From positions 1,984,001 through 2,048,000 of the forward strand of contig OX595991.1 of NCBI GenBank assembly GCA_951394045.1: a stretch of 64,000 bases of DNA. Direction: 5' to 3'. Origin of the DNA: Nitzschia sp. DOCU1. Lineage: Eukaryota > Bacillariophyta > Bacillariophyceae > Bacillariales > Bacillariaceae. Below are positions 42,241 through 52,454 of this stretch, in pieces (position 1 is the stretch's first letter; the number at the start of each line of letters is the position of its first letter). The position numbers and the translations under genes are program-made. The notes below the pieces were generated by a model. The model was not told the origin of the DNA, searched no databases, and was given only the letters and a program-made list of their open reading frames with translations.

Positions 42241-45200
42241 CTATACCGGCACAGGCTCCCACTCGGTTGATCCAAAATACTTTACCATGGGTGCACCCTT
42301 GTTGGAAAGTCTGAACAATGACTGTCCTATGAAATACCGGTCAAACTTCTGGCAAAGACGACCATCCCTTGACTCGCAAAGGATATTCTCGACCTCATCC
42401 AGGTGAATGGGCCTAGTACCCACCGAAAGGGATGTTCTTATGTCCTCTAGGACCTGTGTCATATCCTCTTTCCCTATACCCGCCATCAGAAGGTGGTCGT
42501 GCCCCCCGCTCCCCTCCAGTGGGACGAAGACACTGCGCAATTGTTTCCGCGCCTTCACGCCAAGTCCCAAGTGAGCATCAGCTTGCACACACAGCATCAG
42601 ACGGAAACCGCCCAGTTGACACAATATTCTCGCCTTTATATTTTTGTTGGTGTGCAGCAATGTTGTTGTGACATTTTCCATATTCGGTTCCACGATTTGG
42701 TTCATGTTTGACGCAAGTAAACGCAGCTCCTCCACCACAAAGTCCACCAGTTCCTTTTTGGGATTAACGTCTGTCCCAAAAGTTACCGCAAAATCAATAG
42801 CCGCCGGTCCGAATCGTGGGGTCGACCCACCAATCATCCGTGCACAGGGTTTCTTGTCCTCGAACAATATGTTTGCCACGCGGTAGTACTCAAAAATAGG
42901 GTAGTTAACGTCGAAGCCAGGGTTTCTCAACATTTGTTGGCAGACCTGGTGAAAATTCACAAAGCTGTTCTGCCACACCAGGACTAACACCAGCTGGTAG
43001 AGACCTGAGACTGGCACTCTCAACTTCGTTTTGAGTTCCAAAATGTCCGACAAAGCTAGGGACATCCAGAATCCACGACCGATTCCTGTCAGCAGGGTGA
43101 AGCTTCCGTCGGTGTCCCATGGAGTCATAGCCGACAACGAGAAATCGTCCACACAGTACCACCGTGGGATGTTTTTTCCTTGGTACCCGCCTTGGTGTGC
43201 CTCCACCCAACGCACGTAAGCCTGGTCCAGACTGTTGAGGTAAGTGCTAGCGGCCAGCATGACCTTGTTCACAGCCGATGCCTTGGCTCCGTAGTAATCG
43301 CCAATGTTGCGGCGATAGCCCGTGATCAACTTCACAGACCAAAGCGAGCCGGTCGCATCCACCAGATTGATCACTTTGACGACAACCCGGTCGTACGAGG
43401 GCCTGTGATCGTTGAATTGATCACGGTGTTCCTCACCCCCCTCTCCAGCAGATAAATTCAACAACTGTAAGGTGACGAACTCCACGTCGGACTTGCCAGA
43501 ATAAAAATAGTCGGCGAGATGCGACGCATAATCCTGATAGCGGCGGTGGTTGATTGTAACCGGTAGCTTGAGACAGTCCGACATTTCTCTCCCCATTGGA
43601 CACAGTCCATCCAACAGTTGCCCGATGACTTTTCTCACCAAGTGGTCTTCAGGTTCAGTGTCGGAGAATACCTCGGTGCCGCAAAGCGTCCTTGGCCGAA
43701 AGCTCCCATCCGGTAGGGCGTCGTACGCCTGTCCTCCATTCATTACGTCGATGCGCCGGCCTCCAGATCTTTTCTCCTGTCTACCACCCTTTTTTTTCAG
43801 GAAATTGAAAAGACAATCAAGCCCCTTGTACTGGCTGCCCTCTTCCGGGAAGTGTCGTTTAAAAATACTACTTTCCGGGCGTGCCACGTAAAATTCATTG
43901 CCCACCATTGCACGGGGGCATTGGTCGCCAACAACAATAAGAGGCGCGTCCGAACGTTCGAAGTGTTCGGGAGGACAGTCACCCATGTTTTGATATTGGT
44001 GGTTGTATTCGCCCAGTTTGCGTGCAAAATACACCTCCACCGGAGCGTGGTACAGCATAATAATGTCTTCGGTCCGCCTTACCACCAGGCGGTGATGAAG
44101 TTTCCTGGTTTCCTCCAATGTTGCAACGCGAAGGGGTTTACTGTCTTCAAGTGACGGGTCCCCTTGGCAGCTCGGACTTGCAGTCGGGCTCTGGGTGACG
44201 GCCCTGGCAGTGGGTCGGTGAGCCACTGACACTGCCTTGGTGAGGGCACGGCGGTCCTTATCAAAAAGTGATGGGGCTGCTTGGAGGCTTGCAAGAACAG
44301 CGGTGGGCACGGGCAGTTGCCGTCGACTACGCTCTCCAATCTTGATTTCCACCTCGGTGCTTTGCTTGCGGTAGGACGTAAGACGATTGATAGTCATGGA
44401 TGACTCTCTCCTCTTATCTAGCTCCATTGTCACGGCAAGCCTGACCAACGTTCTCTGAGCTGGCCATTGACGTTCGTCCATTTTGGAGCATGCACGAAGG
44501 AAATGTGTCTTCAACTGAACATTCAAGTCTTGCTTGTATTCGAAGAAAGATTGCGATTTAGACCGCGCAGAGACCTTTTGGCGGATTGTCGCGGGGTCGT
44601 CGAGGAGCTCCCTCATCATGGTCTTATTCTCGATGATTACATCGTGGGTCGGACACATCATCAGGAGGTCTTGACAGGACTCAAGGACCATACGCTTGGT
44701 GGAACAATCCAAAAAAATCAGGGTAAATAGCTTCTTCATCACATCCTCGTCCTCAAATATCTCAGTACGAAGAACTGGCTCAAAACAACACTGCATCGTC
44801 CTCCAGGCTAGCTGGAGAATTTTTTGACGTTCAACCAGATTCCTCCAAGAAGACAGCTCTGTGAAAAGTTTTGAAACAAGGCGGTCCTTCTCCGAATGTC
44901 TGTTGGGACCGGTAATTTTTTTTTTTTTGGGCAAAGGACCAAGCGTACTGCTATCGGTCACGTCGTCGGTGGCCATGCTGTAGGTTCCTCCTTCGCCTTG
45001 GCTCCAGCTGGTGTCGTCGAAATCCTCCTCCTCGTAGTCGCCCTTTGAGTCTTCGTCGTCGTAGTCGTCTGTGGATTCTTCCTCATCGTCTTCGGATTCC
45101 GAATCATTCGCCTCATTCTGGATGGTTGTAGTATTACCAGGCCCACCTGCCAATCTAGATACGTGCGAGTTAGCAGGTTTGCCGCCGGCCGTAGCATCCT

Positions 45201-46056
45201 TGGCACCGATACCCATTTGGTCCGGCACGGTTGTAGTGTAAACAGATAATGTTGCGGCGGCCCCGCCTCCTTTGCTGTGTAACACGGATTTGGTCTCTCC
45301 CAAATCGGTGGAGGGCGGCGGGAAAAGTTCATCACTTTGGAGCACTTTGTAGAGCGACTCCATCATGGTCGCCGCTCGATAATACATCTGCGCCTTGTCG
45401 CCGCCAATCAACTTCAGGCAGTTGTGGATGCGGACGTAGGACACATGTACGTGACCTTGCGCCACCTTAGCCTGCCAGCCACGTAAACGCAGGAAGGTGG
45501 CTAACGACATTTTGAGTTCGTTAGAAAATACCGTGCAGGCGTAAATGCTATCACGGAAAAAAGATTTCTTGCGCTTCTTCGAAAATAGAATAAGACCGAG
45601 AGCAACCATGCCCTGTGAGGGCAAATAAGGACTTTGTGTCCGATTCATCTCCTTTCGCTTTTTTGTCTCGACGACCTTGGAAACGGCCTGGGTGAGGTTG
45701 ACATCGTTGACATCACCGCCGTTGGAGAATGCAACAACATCGTTTCCCAGCGCTGCGGTGAGTAGGTCCATTTCCTCATCCAAAAATAAATTCCTGATCG
45801 TCTGACCAGCGACGGTGGGTTGCGTCGGCCCCGTGGTAAAATCGGGGTCAGGGCGCACAACGGCGTCAAAATTAACCAAGTCGCTTGTCGGCCAATCGAT
45901 GGTGCCTACCGCCCTACCGAGAACTGTATCTGCCGTCAAACTATCATCATCTATCAGGGAGACTGATTTGTATTGTTCTTTGAGACGTCGTCTGAGTGTA
46001 ACTACCATCGTATTCGCCTGTACCTGAAAACGGTGTGTGCGGAAATTATCGCGCAA
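42241..46056 (-). CDS. large orphan protein of the putative element, 1271 aa
   Basis: Unbroken 1271 codons read from 46056. Visible parts: basic N-terminal region (~1-60); a domain around 150-240 with YLPSQGMVALGLILF and RLRGWQAKV; a strongly acidic, Ser-rich segment (~315-375); a basic patch PLPKKKKITGP (nuclear localisation candidate); an all-helical-looking middle (~395-560); and a conserved-looking C-terminal half (~640-1271). One segment, GEEHRDQFND (His877, Asp879), resembles the HxD iron-binding motif of 2-oxoglutarate dioxygenases, but the fold is not established. No transposase family recognised. Divergently transcribed from the protease gene across a palindrome-bearing spacer. Confidence 0.7.
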   Translation of the reverse strand: MRDNFRTHRFQVQANTMVVTLRRRLKEQYKSVSLIDDDSLTADTVLGRAVGTIDWPTSDLVNFDAVVRPDPDFTTGPTQPTVAGQTIRNLFLDEEMDLLTAALGNDVVAFSNGGDVNDVNLTQAVSKVVETKKRKEMNRTQSPYLPSQGMVALGLILFSKKRKKSFFRDSIYACTVFSNELKMSLATFLRLRGWQAKVAQGHVHVSYVRIHNCLKLIGGDKAQMYYRAATMMESLYKVLQSDELFPPPSTDLGETKSVLHSKGGGAAATLSVYTTTVPDQMGIGAKDATAGGKPANSHVSRLAGGPGNTTTIQNEANDSESEDDEEESTDDYDDEDSKGDYEEEDFDDTSWSQGEGGTYSMATDDVTDSSTLGPLPKKKKITGPNRHSEKDRLVSKLFTELSSWRNLVERQKILQLAWRTMQCCFEPVLRTEIFEDEDVMKKLFTLIFLDCSTKRMVLESCQDLLMMCPTHDVIIENKTMMRELLDDPATIRQKVSARSKSQSFFEYKQDLNVQLKTHFLRACSKMDERQWPAQRTLVRLAVTMELDKRRESSMTINRLTSYRKQSTEVEIKIGERSRRQLPVPTAVLASLQAAPSLFDKDRRALTKAVSVAHRPTARAVTQSPTASPSCQGDPSLEDSKPLRVATLEETRKLHHRLVVRRTEDIIMLYHAPVEVYFARKLGEYNHQYQNMGDCPPEHFERSDAPLIVVGDQCPRAMVGNEFYVARPESSIFKRHFPEEGSQYKGLDCLFNFLKKKGGRQEKRSGGRRIDVMNGGQAYDALPDGSFRPRTLCGTEVFSDTEPEDHLVRKVIGQLLDGLCPMGREMSDCLKLPVTINHRRYQDYASHLADYFYSGKSDVEFVTLQLLNLSAGEGGEEHRDQFNDHRPSYDRVVVKVINLVDATGSLWSVKLITGYRRNIGDYYGAKASAVNKVMLAASTYLNSLDQAYVRWVEAHQGGYQGKNIPRWYCVDDFSLSAMTPWDTDGSFTLLTGIGRGFWMSLALSDILELKTKLRVPVSGLYQLVLVLVWQNSFVNFHQVCQQMLRNPGFDVNYPIFEYYRVANILFEDKKPCARMIGGSTPRFGPAAIDFAVTFGTDVNPKKELVDFVVEELRLLASNMNQIVEPNMENVTTTLLHTNKNIKARILCQLGGFRLMLCVQADAHLGLGVKARKQLRSVFVPLEGSGGHDHLLMAGIGKEDMTQVLEDIRTSLSVGTRPIHLDEVENILCESRDGRLCQKFDRYFIGQSLFRLSNKGAPMVKYFGSTEWEPVPV

Positions 46057-46994
46057 ATGCGAGACGTAGTGAAAAACAAAAATCTGGGATTTCGGTTTTT
46101 CACCATTATTCGCCCTACGCTAAGTTACGCGTAGAGATTTGTACCAAGTTCAATTGACTGAATCTGAGAATTATGACAGGCAAGTGGACACCGCCGTGCT
46201 CTTGCGCGCGTCCGCCCGTGGGGTGGTTTGCTAAGTAGCCGGTGCTGTTTGGCAGTTGCATGACGAATAAGACTCACCTGGCCATCGAAATATTGTGCAC
46301 TATCCAGTTTATATTCTAAATTTGTCGAAGGTGCTCTTATGTACATAAGGAAGTTAGTATTTTGAACGTTGGGAGAATGTGTGCACTCCCCCTGTGGAAA
46401 GGTTATATGCCCTTGTTTCTATGTATCGGTACGAGCACGTGCCGACCCAATTTATGTTTAATAAGCCCTTATGTCTGTCGGAATTCCGGTCTCGAGATTC
46501 AACCCGGTCTGTCGGTCCTAGGGCCAGCAACCAGTTTGAAAATGTAACTGGTAGGTGGCCCTGGAGTGGGTGGGCAAACGGTCATTCAGTCATCCGTCAC
46601 GGTTCGACTGGTACCTGGCCCTGCCTCTTGTTGGCCATCCGTACTCCCGTCATACGGTCGCACGGATAACCACGGTCCTATTAGGGCCAGCAACCAGTTT
46701 GAAATTGTAACTGGTAGGTGGCCCTAGATTGGGTTGACAAACCGTCATTCAGTCATCCGTCACCGTTCAACTGGTACCTGGCCCTGCCTCTTGTTGGCCG
46801 TCCGTACTCCCGTCACACGGTCCACGGATAATCACGTCCTAGTAGGGCCAGCAACCAGTCTGATTTTGGAACTGGTAGGTGGCCCTGAATTGGGAAGCCA
46901 CGTGTGCTGCTGATGTCCTTGGTGGTTTGACAAGGCCATCTTCCAGTTGTCTGCTTAGGTCAATTGACATTAGAGCCCACAAATAACATCGAGG
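46057..46994. promoter_or_regulatory. bidirectional spacer carrying three complete palindromes
   Basis: 938 bases between two divergent long genes, so both promoters must be here. The left half (46057-46500) shows no repeat. The right half holds the palindromes at 46520-46886 described separately. Their position directly upstream of the protease gene would also suit a regulatory operator. Confidence 0.5.
46520..46886. repeat. three palindromes: 17-bp arms around 9-bp spacers, plus half-sites
   Basis: Left arm AGGGCCAGCAACCAGTT at 46520-46536, 46683-46699 and 46844-46860 (last base changed); right arm AACTGGTAGGTGGCCCT at 46546-46562, 46709-46725 and 46870-46886. Spacers of 9 bp: TGAAAATGT, TGAAATTGT, TGATTTTGG. 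Arms pair at 15 of 17 positions, with the same two off-centre mismatches each time. Further half-sites (CTGGTACCTGGCCCT) lie between the palindromes near 46610 and 46770. Period ~162 bp. Confidence 0.93.
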
Positions 46995-49900
46995 ATGCAA
47001 GAAGCCAGTCACTGGATAAACAAATATGAGTTGGTAGAACCACTCAAAAGAAAAGATTTGCCCAAACGGCAGCCCAATGATTGGGTAAGGCCCGGGGATG
47101 TTGATTGGTCGCGTGTTCTATTGTCGTTTGAGCGAAGGGACAGTTGGCTTGTTGAATCCGTCATTGTAACCATACTCGAGGGGATGCTGCCCAAGGGAAC
47201 GTTGCTGCTACCTCATTATATAGCCGAGCTGTTTCTAGGGCAAGAGAGGAATCTTGGTCCTGAGAATGGACGTTGGCAGCGATTCTTGGCCAATACCAGA
47301 GAAAAATTCCAATCGCAGCAACCCAATTTTGAACGGAGACAAATGGTGCGAGTTGTTGCCGCAGTCAACCTGCGAGAAAATCACTGGATTGGGTGCGAGA
47401 TGGACCCATTCAAAAGGAGGATTTGGGTTTATGATTCTATGATCCCCACTGGTTTGGCAGGTAGAGTATATCTATTTGATCCCATGCAGAAAACCCACGA
47501 AAAATTGCCTGTCACGTACAAAAAGTTTCATGTGATGTCGCAGTTTGTGGACTGCTTGTACAACCACCGCTCTGCCCCTTGGCAAATGGTATTTCCAAAG
47601 AAAGAGGAGGTGCCCCAACAAGTGAACTCCTGGGATTGTGGCGTTTATGCCATCATGATTCTGTTGGAAGTTGCAAGGTCACAACCCATTGGCTGGATTA
47701 CACCGACCGACGTGGGGAATGCGCGTCAGTACTTTTTGAAACTGATCATTGCATTGGGTAAGAAAAAACATTGTCAGTTCGATGAAGAAAAGTTGGACAT
47801 TGACGAGCGGGCTATGTTGGACGTCTACAAGGTCCATTTTGTGCAGCGTGCGGGTGCTGGAATTGGTGAGGGGGAGACAAAAAAAGGAGCTGCAGGGCGT
47901 AGGTCGAGCTATCCACTACGAATCAGGAAGGAAACAATCGCGAAGGACAGTACGAAAGAGGAGGTAATATTGATAGCAGAAACTCCACCAGATACTCCGC
48001 CAAAGAAGCAAAGAAGGAATGCCCTCACTGGTGATGAAGAGAGGGAGGACGATTCAAAAAAACCACCAGCAAAGCGACGGTCCGACTACCGACTACGCAG
48101 CAAGGAGGCAAGCACCATGGTGTCCACACGGAGTGGGGACAAAGCGACTAAGGTCTCCACCAAGGTACCAAAGAAGGGCCCCACCAAGACGGCAAAGCAG
48201 AGGGGCAGGCTGACCAAGAAATCAAAGGCCGCCGCAAAGGAAAACAACGGCGGCAAAGCCCTGGGACGGGACAACGTTCAAGAAATCGAAGCAGAGCTGG
48301 AGGATCCATATTTCGACTCCCCGTCCTTTTCATTGGACTCCTCCATATGCTCATCAGTTCGCGGATCTTTGAATGCAGACACCGACGACCAGGAATGGAA
48401 CAAAAAGTGCGCAAGGGCGATGCAACCGTTTGGTGAATTCGGGTTCCAGATTGAGTTGAAGTCACTGCATTTCCCCCCACTGTTAAAACCAGGAGAAAAC
48501 TGGGACGAGGCACTGCTCAACACTGGCCTTGGGCTGCTCGCCGCAGTATGCCAGCAAAAAGAGGAAGGCTTTTATATTTACCCCACAGTTCTATCTGGCG
48601 CTTACTCCTTCAAAGAGGGTTATGCTGCCAAGCCAACGGACCTGGGCGGCGCTAAAGTGGTTTTCATCCCTCTCCAGGTAGACGAACCTACCGAGCACTT
48701 TTTCCTCCTCAGAGTGGAAAAAGGGCCCTCCGAATCTGCGTCGGCACAGATGAATGTGACGTTATTCGAGGCCGTCGTTCGGGAAGACGGGGGTGCACCC
48801 AAAACCCTGGAGGAACTCGAGGCGGATGACCCAGACTTCTTTGTAACTGCTCAAGAGCTAGCAAAGACAGCCACGCGGTGGATTGGTTTGGAAGGAGAAG
48901 CCCGGCTGACTGGGTACGAGAACATCGCTTCCGCCCCGACTGATAGTAACAGTTGCGGTCCGGCCATCTTGCTGAAGCTGAACCAGGAGGTTGGTTGTCC
49001 TAATTGGGAGGACTGGCCCTCTGGAGGTGACGCTAGGTGGACCACAAAGGCAAAAGCGCTTCGGCTTGTCAGCAATGCCCTCCTTCATTTCTGGGACAAG
49101 CTAGTGCCAAACGGTGGTGAGGACAGCAACAATTGGGCAGTCTGCAAAGAGATCAGTCTGCGCCTCCATAGGTTGACCCCCCGATCCTTCATCGGGCTCA
49201 TCAGCCGACTCAAATGTTCCCCCTGCGTCTGCGTGGAGAAAGTACAATCCCAGTTTGTCTCGCTAGGTTGCTGCTTCCGCAGAATGCACTCCCAATGCTT
49301 TCTTGCGGAATGGACGCAAAGGGGGCAGGAGAGGGCTGGAACTCGGCCATTGTGCAGTAGCTGCAACGGGCAAATCGAAGAGATCCAGCTCATCAACGAG
49401 AATCTTGAGAATGAAATGTCAAAATGGTACCCACCGCCACGGGGCCCTTATGAAGAGGATTTCAAGGAGTGGCTGGAGGATTTGCAGAAGAAGCCGATGG
49501 TGGAGGACCCAATTCTCCCCATCGAAGAATTGCCCCAGGTCGCCCCTCAACTCACTGCCTCCCCTACGAGCAGCAATATTCTGACCTCGCCAGTGGTCAC
49601 TTCGAAGACGCCAATAGGGTTAAAAGGGAGCACAGTGCCGGTCCAACAAGAACAGTTGAGTGTCCATGCCGGTGTGGAGGACGGAGAAGAAGATTCAAAA
49701 AAACAATCAGCAGCCAAGGATCAGGGTGAAGAAGATTCAAAAAAACAATCAGCAGCCAAGGAAGGTGGAGACTGCGAAATGGACGTTGACGTGGCCGAGC
49801 CAGGGGAAAATCAGCAAGGCAAGCCTTACCGGGGCAGAACCATGCAAACACTAGATGTTGGGAGGAAAGACGGGGAAAAATACCTGGTGTGTTGTTTTTG

Positions 49901-50591
49901 CCGCAATTTCTTTGGAAAGATCAATGCCGAATTGTCAAAGAACTACAGAAGTGACAATGACGCAAGGATCATTTCCTATGTTTCTAATGAGATTGCCTGT
50001 TCCCAGCTGAGAAAAAAGAGCGGGTATAAAAGCATGGTCCAACACTTGTGGACATGTGGCCTTGCGAGGGGTAAAACAAGGGATGATTGGCCAGATTTCT
50101 TTGGTCCCTGCTATGGTGGTAAAAAAAGGAAGGGGAAACTGACAGATGCGGAGAAAAGGAGAACAGAGCCAAACAAAGCCAACAAAGGTCACGAGGGTAG
50201 GTGCAAGACCATAGCAGATGTGAACCTGACTGACCTGGTCCTTTGGTGCCCACACTGCGAGAGGGTTAAAGATGTGAAAAGAAATGTTGTGGAAGCCTTG
50301 TGCCCACACTGCCGACTGGATAAGAATGGTAAGAGAAAAGCCAAGGAAGCATTTTACCCAAATTGCCCCAAGAATGCATTCAAGAAGGTCGGAGAACATT
50401 GGTTGGTTGCTGACCTAGAAATGGAAGCCCATCATTGCATTAGGAAGACTCATGCTTGGAAGAGGATGAGGGAGCATGTTCGGGATGATCATGTTATGAT
50501 GGGAAGGCATGGATTGGAAAAGCATAGTCTGGAGGTGGAAAACTCACTACCACTGTTCTACCGTCACAAAGACACACCTAGCTTACCATAA
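46995..50591 (+). CDS. Ulp1/C48-type cysteine protease with RING-like and zinc modules
   Basis: Unbroken 1198 aa. N-terminal Ulp1-like domain: NHWIG with His130, WVYDSM with Asp147, QQVNSWDCGVYA with Gln209 and Cys215, the complete catalytic set of SUMO/NEDD8-type deconjugases. Residues ~290-440 are Lys/Arg-rich and low complexity. A second domain (~480-700) includes TDSNSCGPAILL (Cys654), a further cysteine-protease-like site. Then a RING-like finger (CSPCVC...GCCF...HSQCF...CSSC, ~740-800), a duplicated EEDSKKQSAAK linker (~895-925), a BED-like CCFC...HLWTC segment (~960-1010), and C-terminal CPHC...CPHC zinc ribbon. Ulp1-like proteases are frequent passengers in eukaryotic DNA transposons; here protease and RING sit in one chain, suggesting editing of SUMO/ubiquitin marks. 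Role inferred. Confidence 0.78.
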   Translation: MQEASHWINKYELVEPLKRKDLPKRQPNDWVRPGDVDWSRVLLSFERRDSWLVESVIVTILEGMLPKGTLLLPHYIAELFLGQERNLGPENGRWQRFLANTREKFQSQQPNFERRQMVRVVAAVNLRENHWIGCEMDPFKRRIWVYDSMIPTGLAGRVYLFDPMQKTHEKLPVTYKKFHVMSQFVDCLYNHRSAPWQMVFPKKEEVPQQVNSWDCGVYAIMILLEVARSQPIGWITPTDVGNARQYFLKLIIALGKKKHCQFDEEKLDIDERAMLDVYKVHFVQRAGAGIGEGETKKGAAGRRSSYPLRIRKETIAKDSTKEEVILIAETPPDTPPKKQRRNALTGDEEREDDSKKPPAKRRSDYRLRSKEASTMVSTRSGDKATKVSTKVPKKGPTKTAKQRGRLTKKSKAAAKENNGGKALGRDNVQEIEAELEDPYFDSPSFSLDSSICSSVRGSLNADTDDQEWNKKCARAMQPFGEFGFQIELKSLHFPPLLKPGENWDEALLNTGLGLLAAVCQQKEEGFYIYPTVLSGAYSFKEGYAAKPTDLGGAKVVFIPLQVDEPTEHFFLLRVEKGPSESASAQMNVTLFEAVVREDGGAPKTLEELEADDPDFFVTAQELAKTATRWIGLEGEARLTGYENIASAPTDSNSCGPAILLKLNQEVGCPNWEDWPSGGDARWTTKAKALRLVSNALLHFWDKLVPNGGEDSNNWAVCKEISLRLHRLTPRSFIGLISRLKCSPCVCVEKVQSQFVSLGCCFRRMHSQCFLAEWTQRGQERAGTRPLCSSCNGQIEEIQLINENLENEMSKWYPPPRGPYEEDFKEWLEDLQKKPMVEDPILPIEELPQVAPQLTASPTSSNILTSPVVTSKTPIGLKGSTVPVQQEQLSVHAGVEDGEEDSKKQSAAKDQGEEDSKKQSAAKEGGDCEMDVDVAEPGENQQGKPYRGRTMQTLDVGRKDGEKYLVCCFCRNFFGKINAELSKNYRSDNDARIISYVSNEIACSQLRKKSGYKSMVQHLWTCGLARGKTRDDWPDFFGPCYGGKKRKGKLTDAEKRRTEPNKANKGHEGRCKTIADVNLTDLVLWCPHCERVKDVKRNVVEALCPHCRLDKNGKRKAKEAFYPNCPKNAFKKVGEHWLVADLEMEAHHCIRKTHAWKRMREHVRDDHVMMGRHGLEKHSLEVENSLPLFYRHKDTPSLP

Positions 50592-51504
50592 TACATTAAT
50601 AGAGGTCCAAGATTTAGGTAAACATTGACTTAGTTGTCAAGATTCATGAAGGTGCTTATGTGCCTAACTACCACATCTGAATTGGAATTTAGTGCTCATA
50701 CAAGTCATATTGGTAGGTGGACTTGAATATTCTGTAATGGGAAGGAAGGGACAAAACTGCTCGGTCAAAATCGACTTAAAGTCGAATTGGTCCAATTGGT
50801 AGGTGGCCTTAGCCTGGGGTTGGGGCGAAGAAATTTGATTGGTTGCCTTCCAGTCAAATGAGTCCGATTGCCTTAAAGTCGAATTGGTCCAATTGGTAGG
50901 TGGCCTTAGCCTGAGGTCGGAGCGAAGAAATCCAATTGGTTGCCTTATAGTCAAATGAGTCGGATTGACTTAAAGTCGAATTGGTCCAATTGGTAGGTGG
51001 ACTTAGTCTGAGGTCGGAGAGAAGAAATCCAATTGGTTGCCTTCCAGTCAAATGAGTCCGATTGACTTAAAGTCGAATTGGTCCAATTGGTAGGTGGCCT
51101 TAGCCTGGGGTCGGAGCGAAGTCGAAATGGTCCAATTGGTAGGTGACGTTTGCCCGGGGTCGGAGGGAAAAAATCCAATTGGTTGCCTTACAGTCAAATG
51201 AGTCCAATTGGTAGGAGGCCCTCGTTGGGGATGAAAGAGAAGACATTCAACTGGTCGTACCAGTCTAATTAATTTGGTGAAATTGATCCAATCAGTCAAA
51301 ATTGGTTTGTGGTCACGTGGGTCGCTTTGGTAGTTTGGGTGGACCTAAGTAGGGATGATCAAGGGTTTAAAAAAAATGATGGGCAGGTGGGCGTGTGCCC
51401 CAACAATGACAAAAACTGGGAGGGCCAAAACGAGTTGGGGAAACGGTGTTACATCAGTCTAAAGAAGAGTTTGGTTTAAAAGAGAAGAAGATTGAAATAA
51501 GAAA
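50592..51504. repeat. array of seven AATTGGTAGGTGGCC-type motifs
   Basis: Motif copies near 50709, 50794, 50891, 50989, 51084, 51134 and 51205, mostly preceded by GTCGAATTGGTCC, so that CCAATTGG forms a perfect small palindrome at many sites. Units of ~97 bp (50794 to 51084) also carry TCCAATTGGTTGCCTT and CAGTCAAATGAGTC. These are sequence relatives of the 46.5-kb palindromes with AATT instead of ACTT cores. The remainder (51300-51504) is G-rich leader sequence of the next gene. Confidence 0.88.
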
Positions 51505-52443
51505 ATGTTGGAACCTGGGGAGTTGGTTATGTTGGAAGAAGTCATGGAAGAAACTGTCAAAAATGATTCCAATGATACGGATGGGCATGCTAAACAGAAG
51601 GTAAATGCCCCGTCAGCTGTCCGTTTGGAACCAATAATGGAGGAGCTTTATGCAGACATAGACGCATTGGAGATGATTGACCCGCACAGGTCCAGGGCAG
51701 TTGAACAACAATTCATTGAAGAGATTAAGGCAATTATTGCTCAGGCTCGTGATGAATTACGAAAAGGTGAAGAGACTAAAATTCCAGTGGAAACCACTGT
51801 CGTTGTGGTGGATGGTAAACAAGGGAGTGGTGAAATGCGCCAGGAGGTTAGCAAAGAAACGCAAACAAGAGATGACAGTGTTAGCGTAAAAATGGATAAA
51901 GTGGAAGAAAGTGAGTGTGCTCATGTTGAGAAAAAAAGGAAGATGAATTACGAGGAGTGGGAAGCACCGCCGGTGGAAAATGGGGAGTGGTTGGAGGCAG
52001 AAGGGTTTGGAGCATTACGTAGGTCCCTGGAGGTGGGAGTCCCGGAGGATGTCGAGGAGGCTGCATTTGTAGAGTGGGATGAAGAGGAAGAGGCCAGGAG
52101 GTTGGAGTTTAAACGTAGGGGTAACAGGCTGTGCGAGCAGTGTGGTTCTGACCCATGTTGCCTTGACAATTACTCGCGTGGCAAAGATGGGAAGGAAAGA
52201 AGGCTTGGACATGACATGATAAGTTTGGGGGAAGGAATGAAGGATAGAGATGGAATGAGTAATTTGGAAGTACGCCATAAATTGGAAATTTTTGCGAAGA
52301 GCTTCATGAAAAATCTGGTGGACGACAGGTTTAAAGACAAACTTCCAAAGTGCGTTGAGGAAGAAATAAAGAAAAGTTACCCGGAGAGGGGGGTGAATGT
52401 GAAGAATACCTTCAAACAAGGGTATATGTATTTCTTGGATTAG
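51505..52443 (+). CDS. acidic 312-aa protein with C-x2-C-G-x3-C-C motif
   Basis: Intact 312 aa. Residues 1-200 are acidic and helical in composition. The C-terminal ~105 residues have LCEQCGSDPCCL (four cysteines), a helical segment with RHKLEIFAKSFMKNL, and LPKCVEEEIKKSYP. From memory, similar CxxCGxxPC + LPxCV-x-x-I modules are common in uncharacterised diatom proteins; its function is unknown. Same strand as the protease gene, separated by a motif array. Tail-to-tail with the 180-aa gene, only 11 bases apart. Confidence 0.65.
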   Translation: MLEPGELVMLEEVMEETVKNDSNDTDGHAKQKVNAPSAVRLEPIMEELYADIDALEMIDPHRSRAVEQQFIEEIKAIIAQARDELRKGEETKIPVETTVVVVDGKQGSGEMRQEVSKETQTRDDSVSVKMDKVEESECAHVEKKRKMNYEEWEAPPVENGEWLEAEGFGALRRSLEVGVPEDVEEAAFVEWDEEEEARRLEFKRRGNRLCEQCGSDPCCLDNYSRGKDGKERRLGHDMISLGEGMKDRDGMSNLEVRHKLEIFAKSFMKNLVDDRFKDKLPKCVEEEIKKSYPERGVNVKNTFKQGYMYFLD

Positions 52444-52454
52444 TTTAAAAAATC

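Noticed and set aside
42493..42711. Plus-strand small frames inside 42.2-46.1 kb
   Set aside because: Antisense to the unbroken 1271-aa gene with no start context or features.
43380..43470. 2-oxoglutarate dioxygenase HxD motif in the 1271-aa protein
   Set aside because: Only the HxD could be placed; distal His and Arg were not found with confidence, so no enzyme call.
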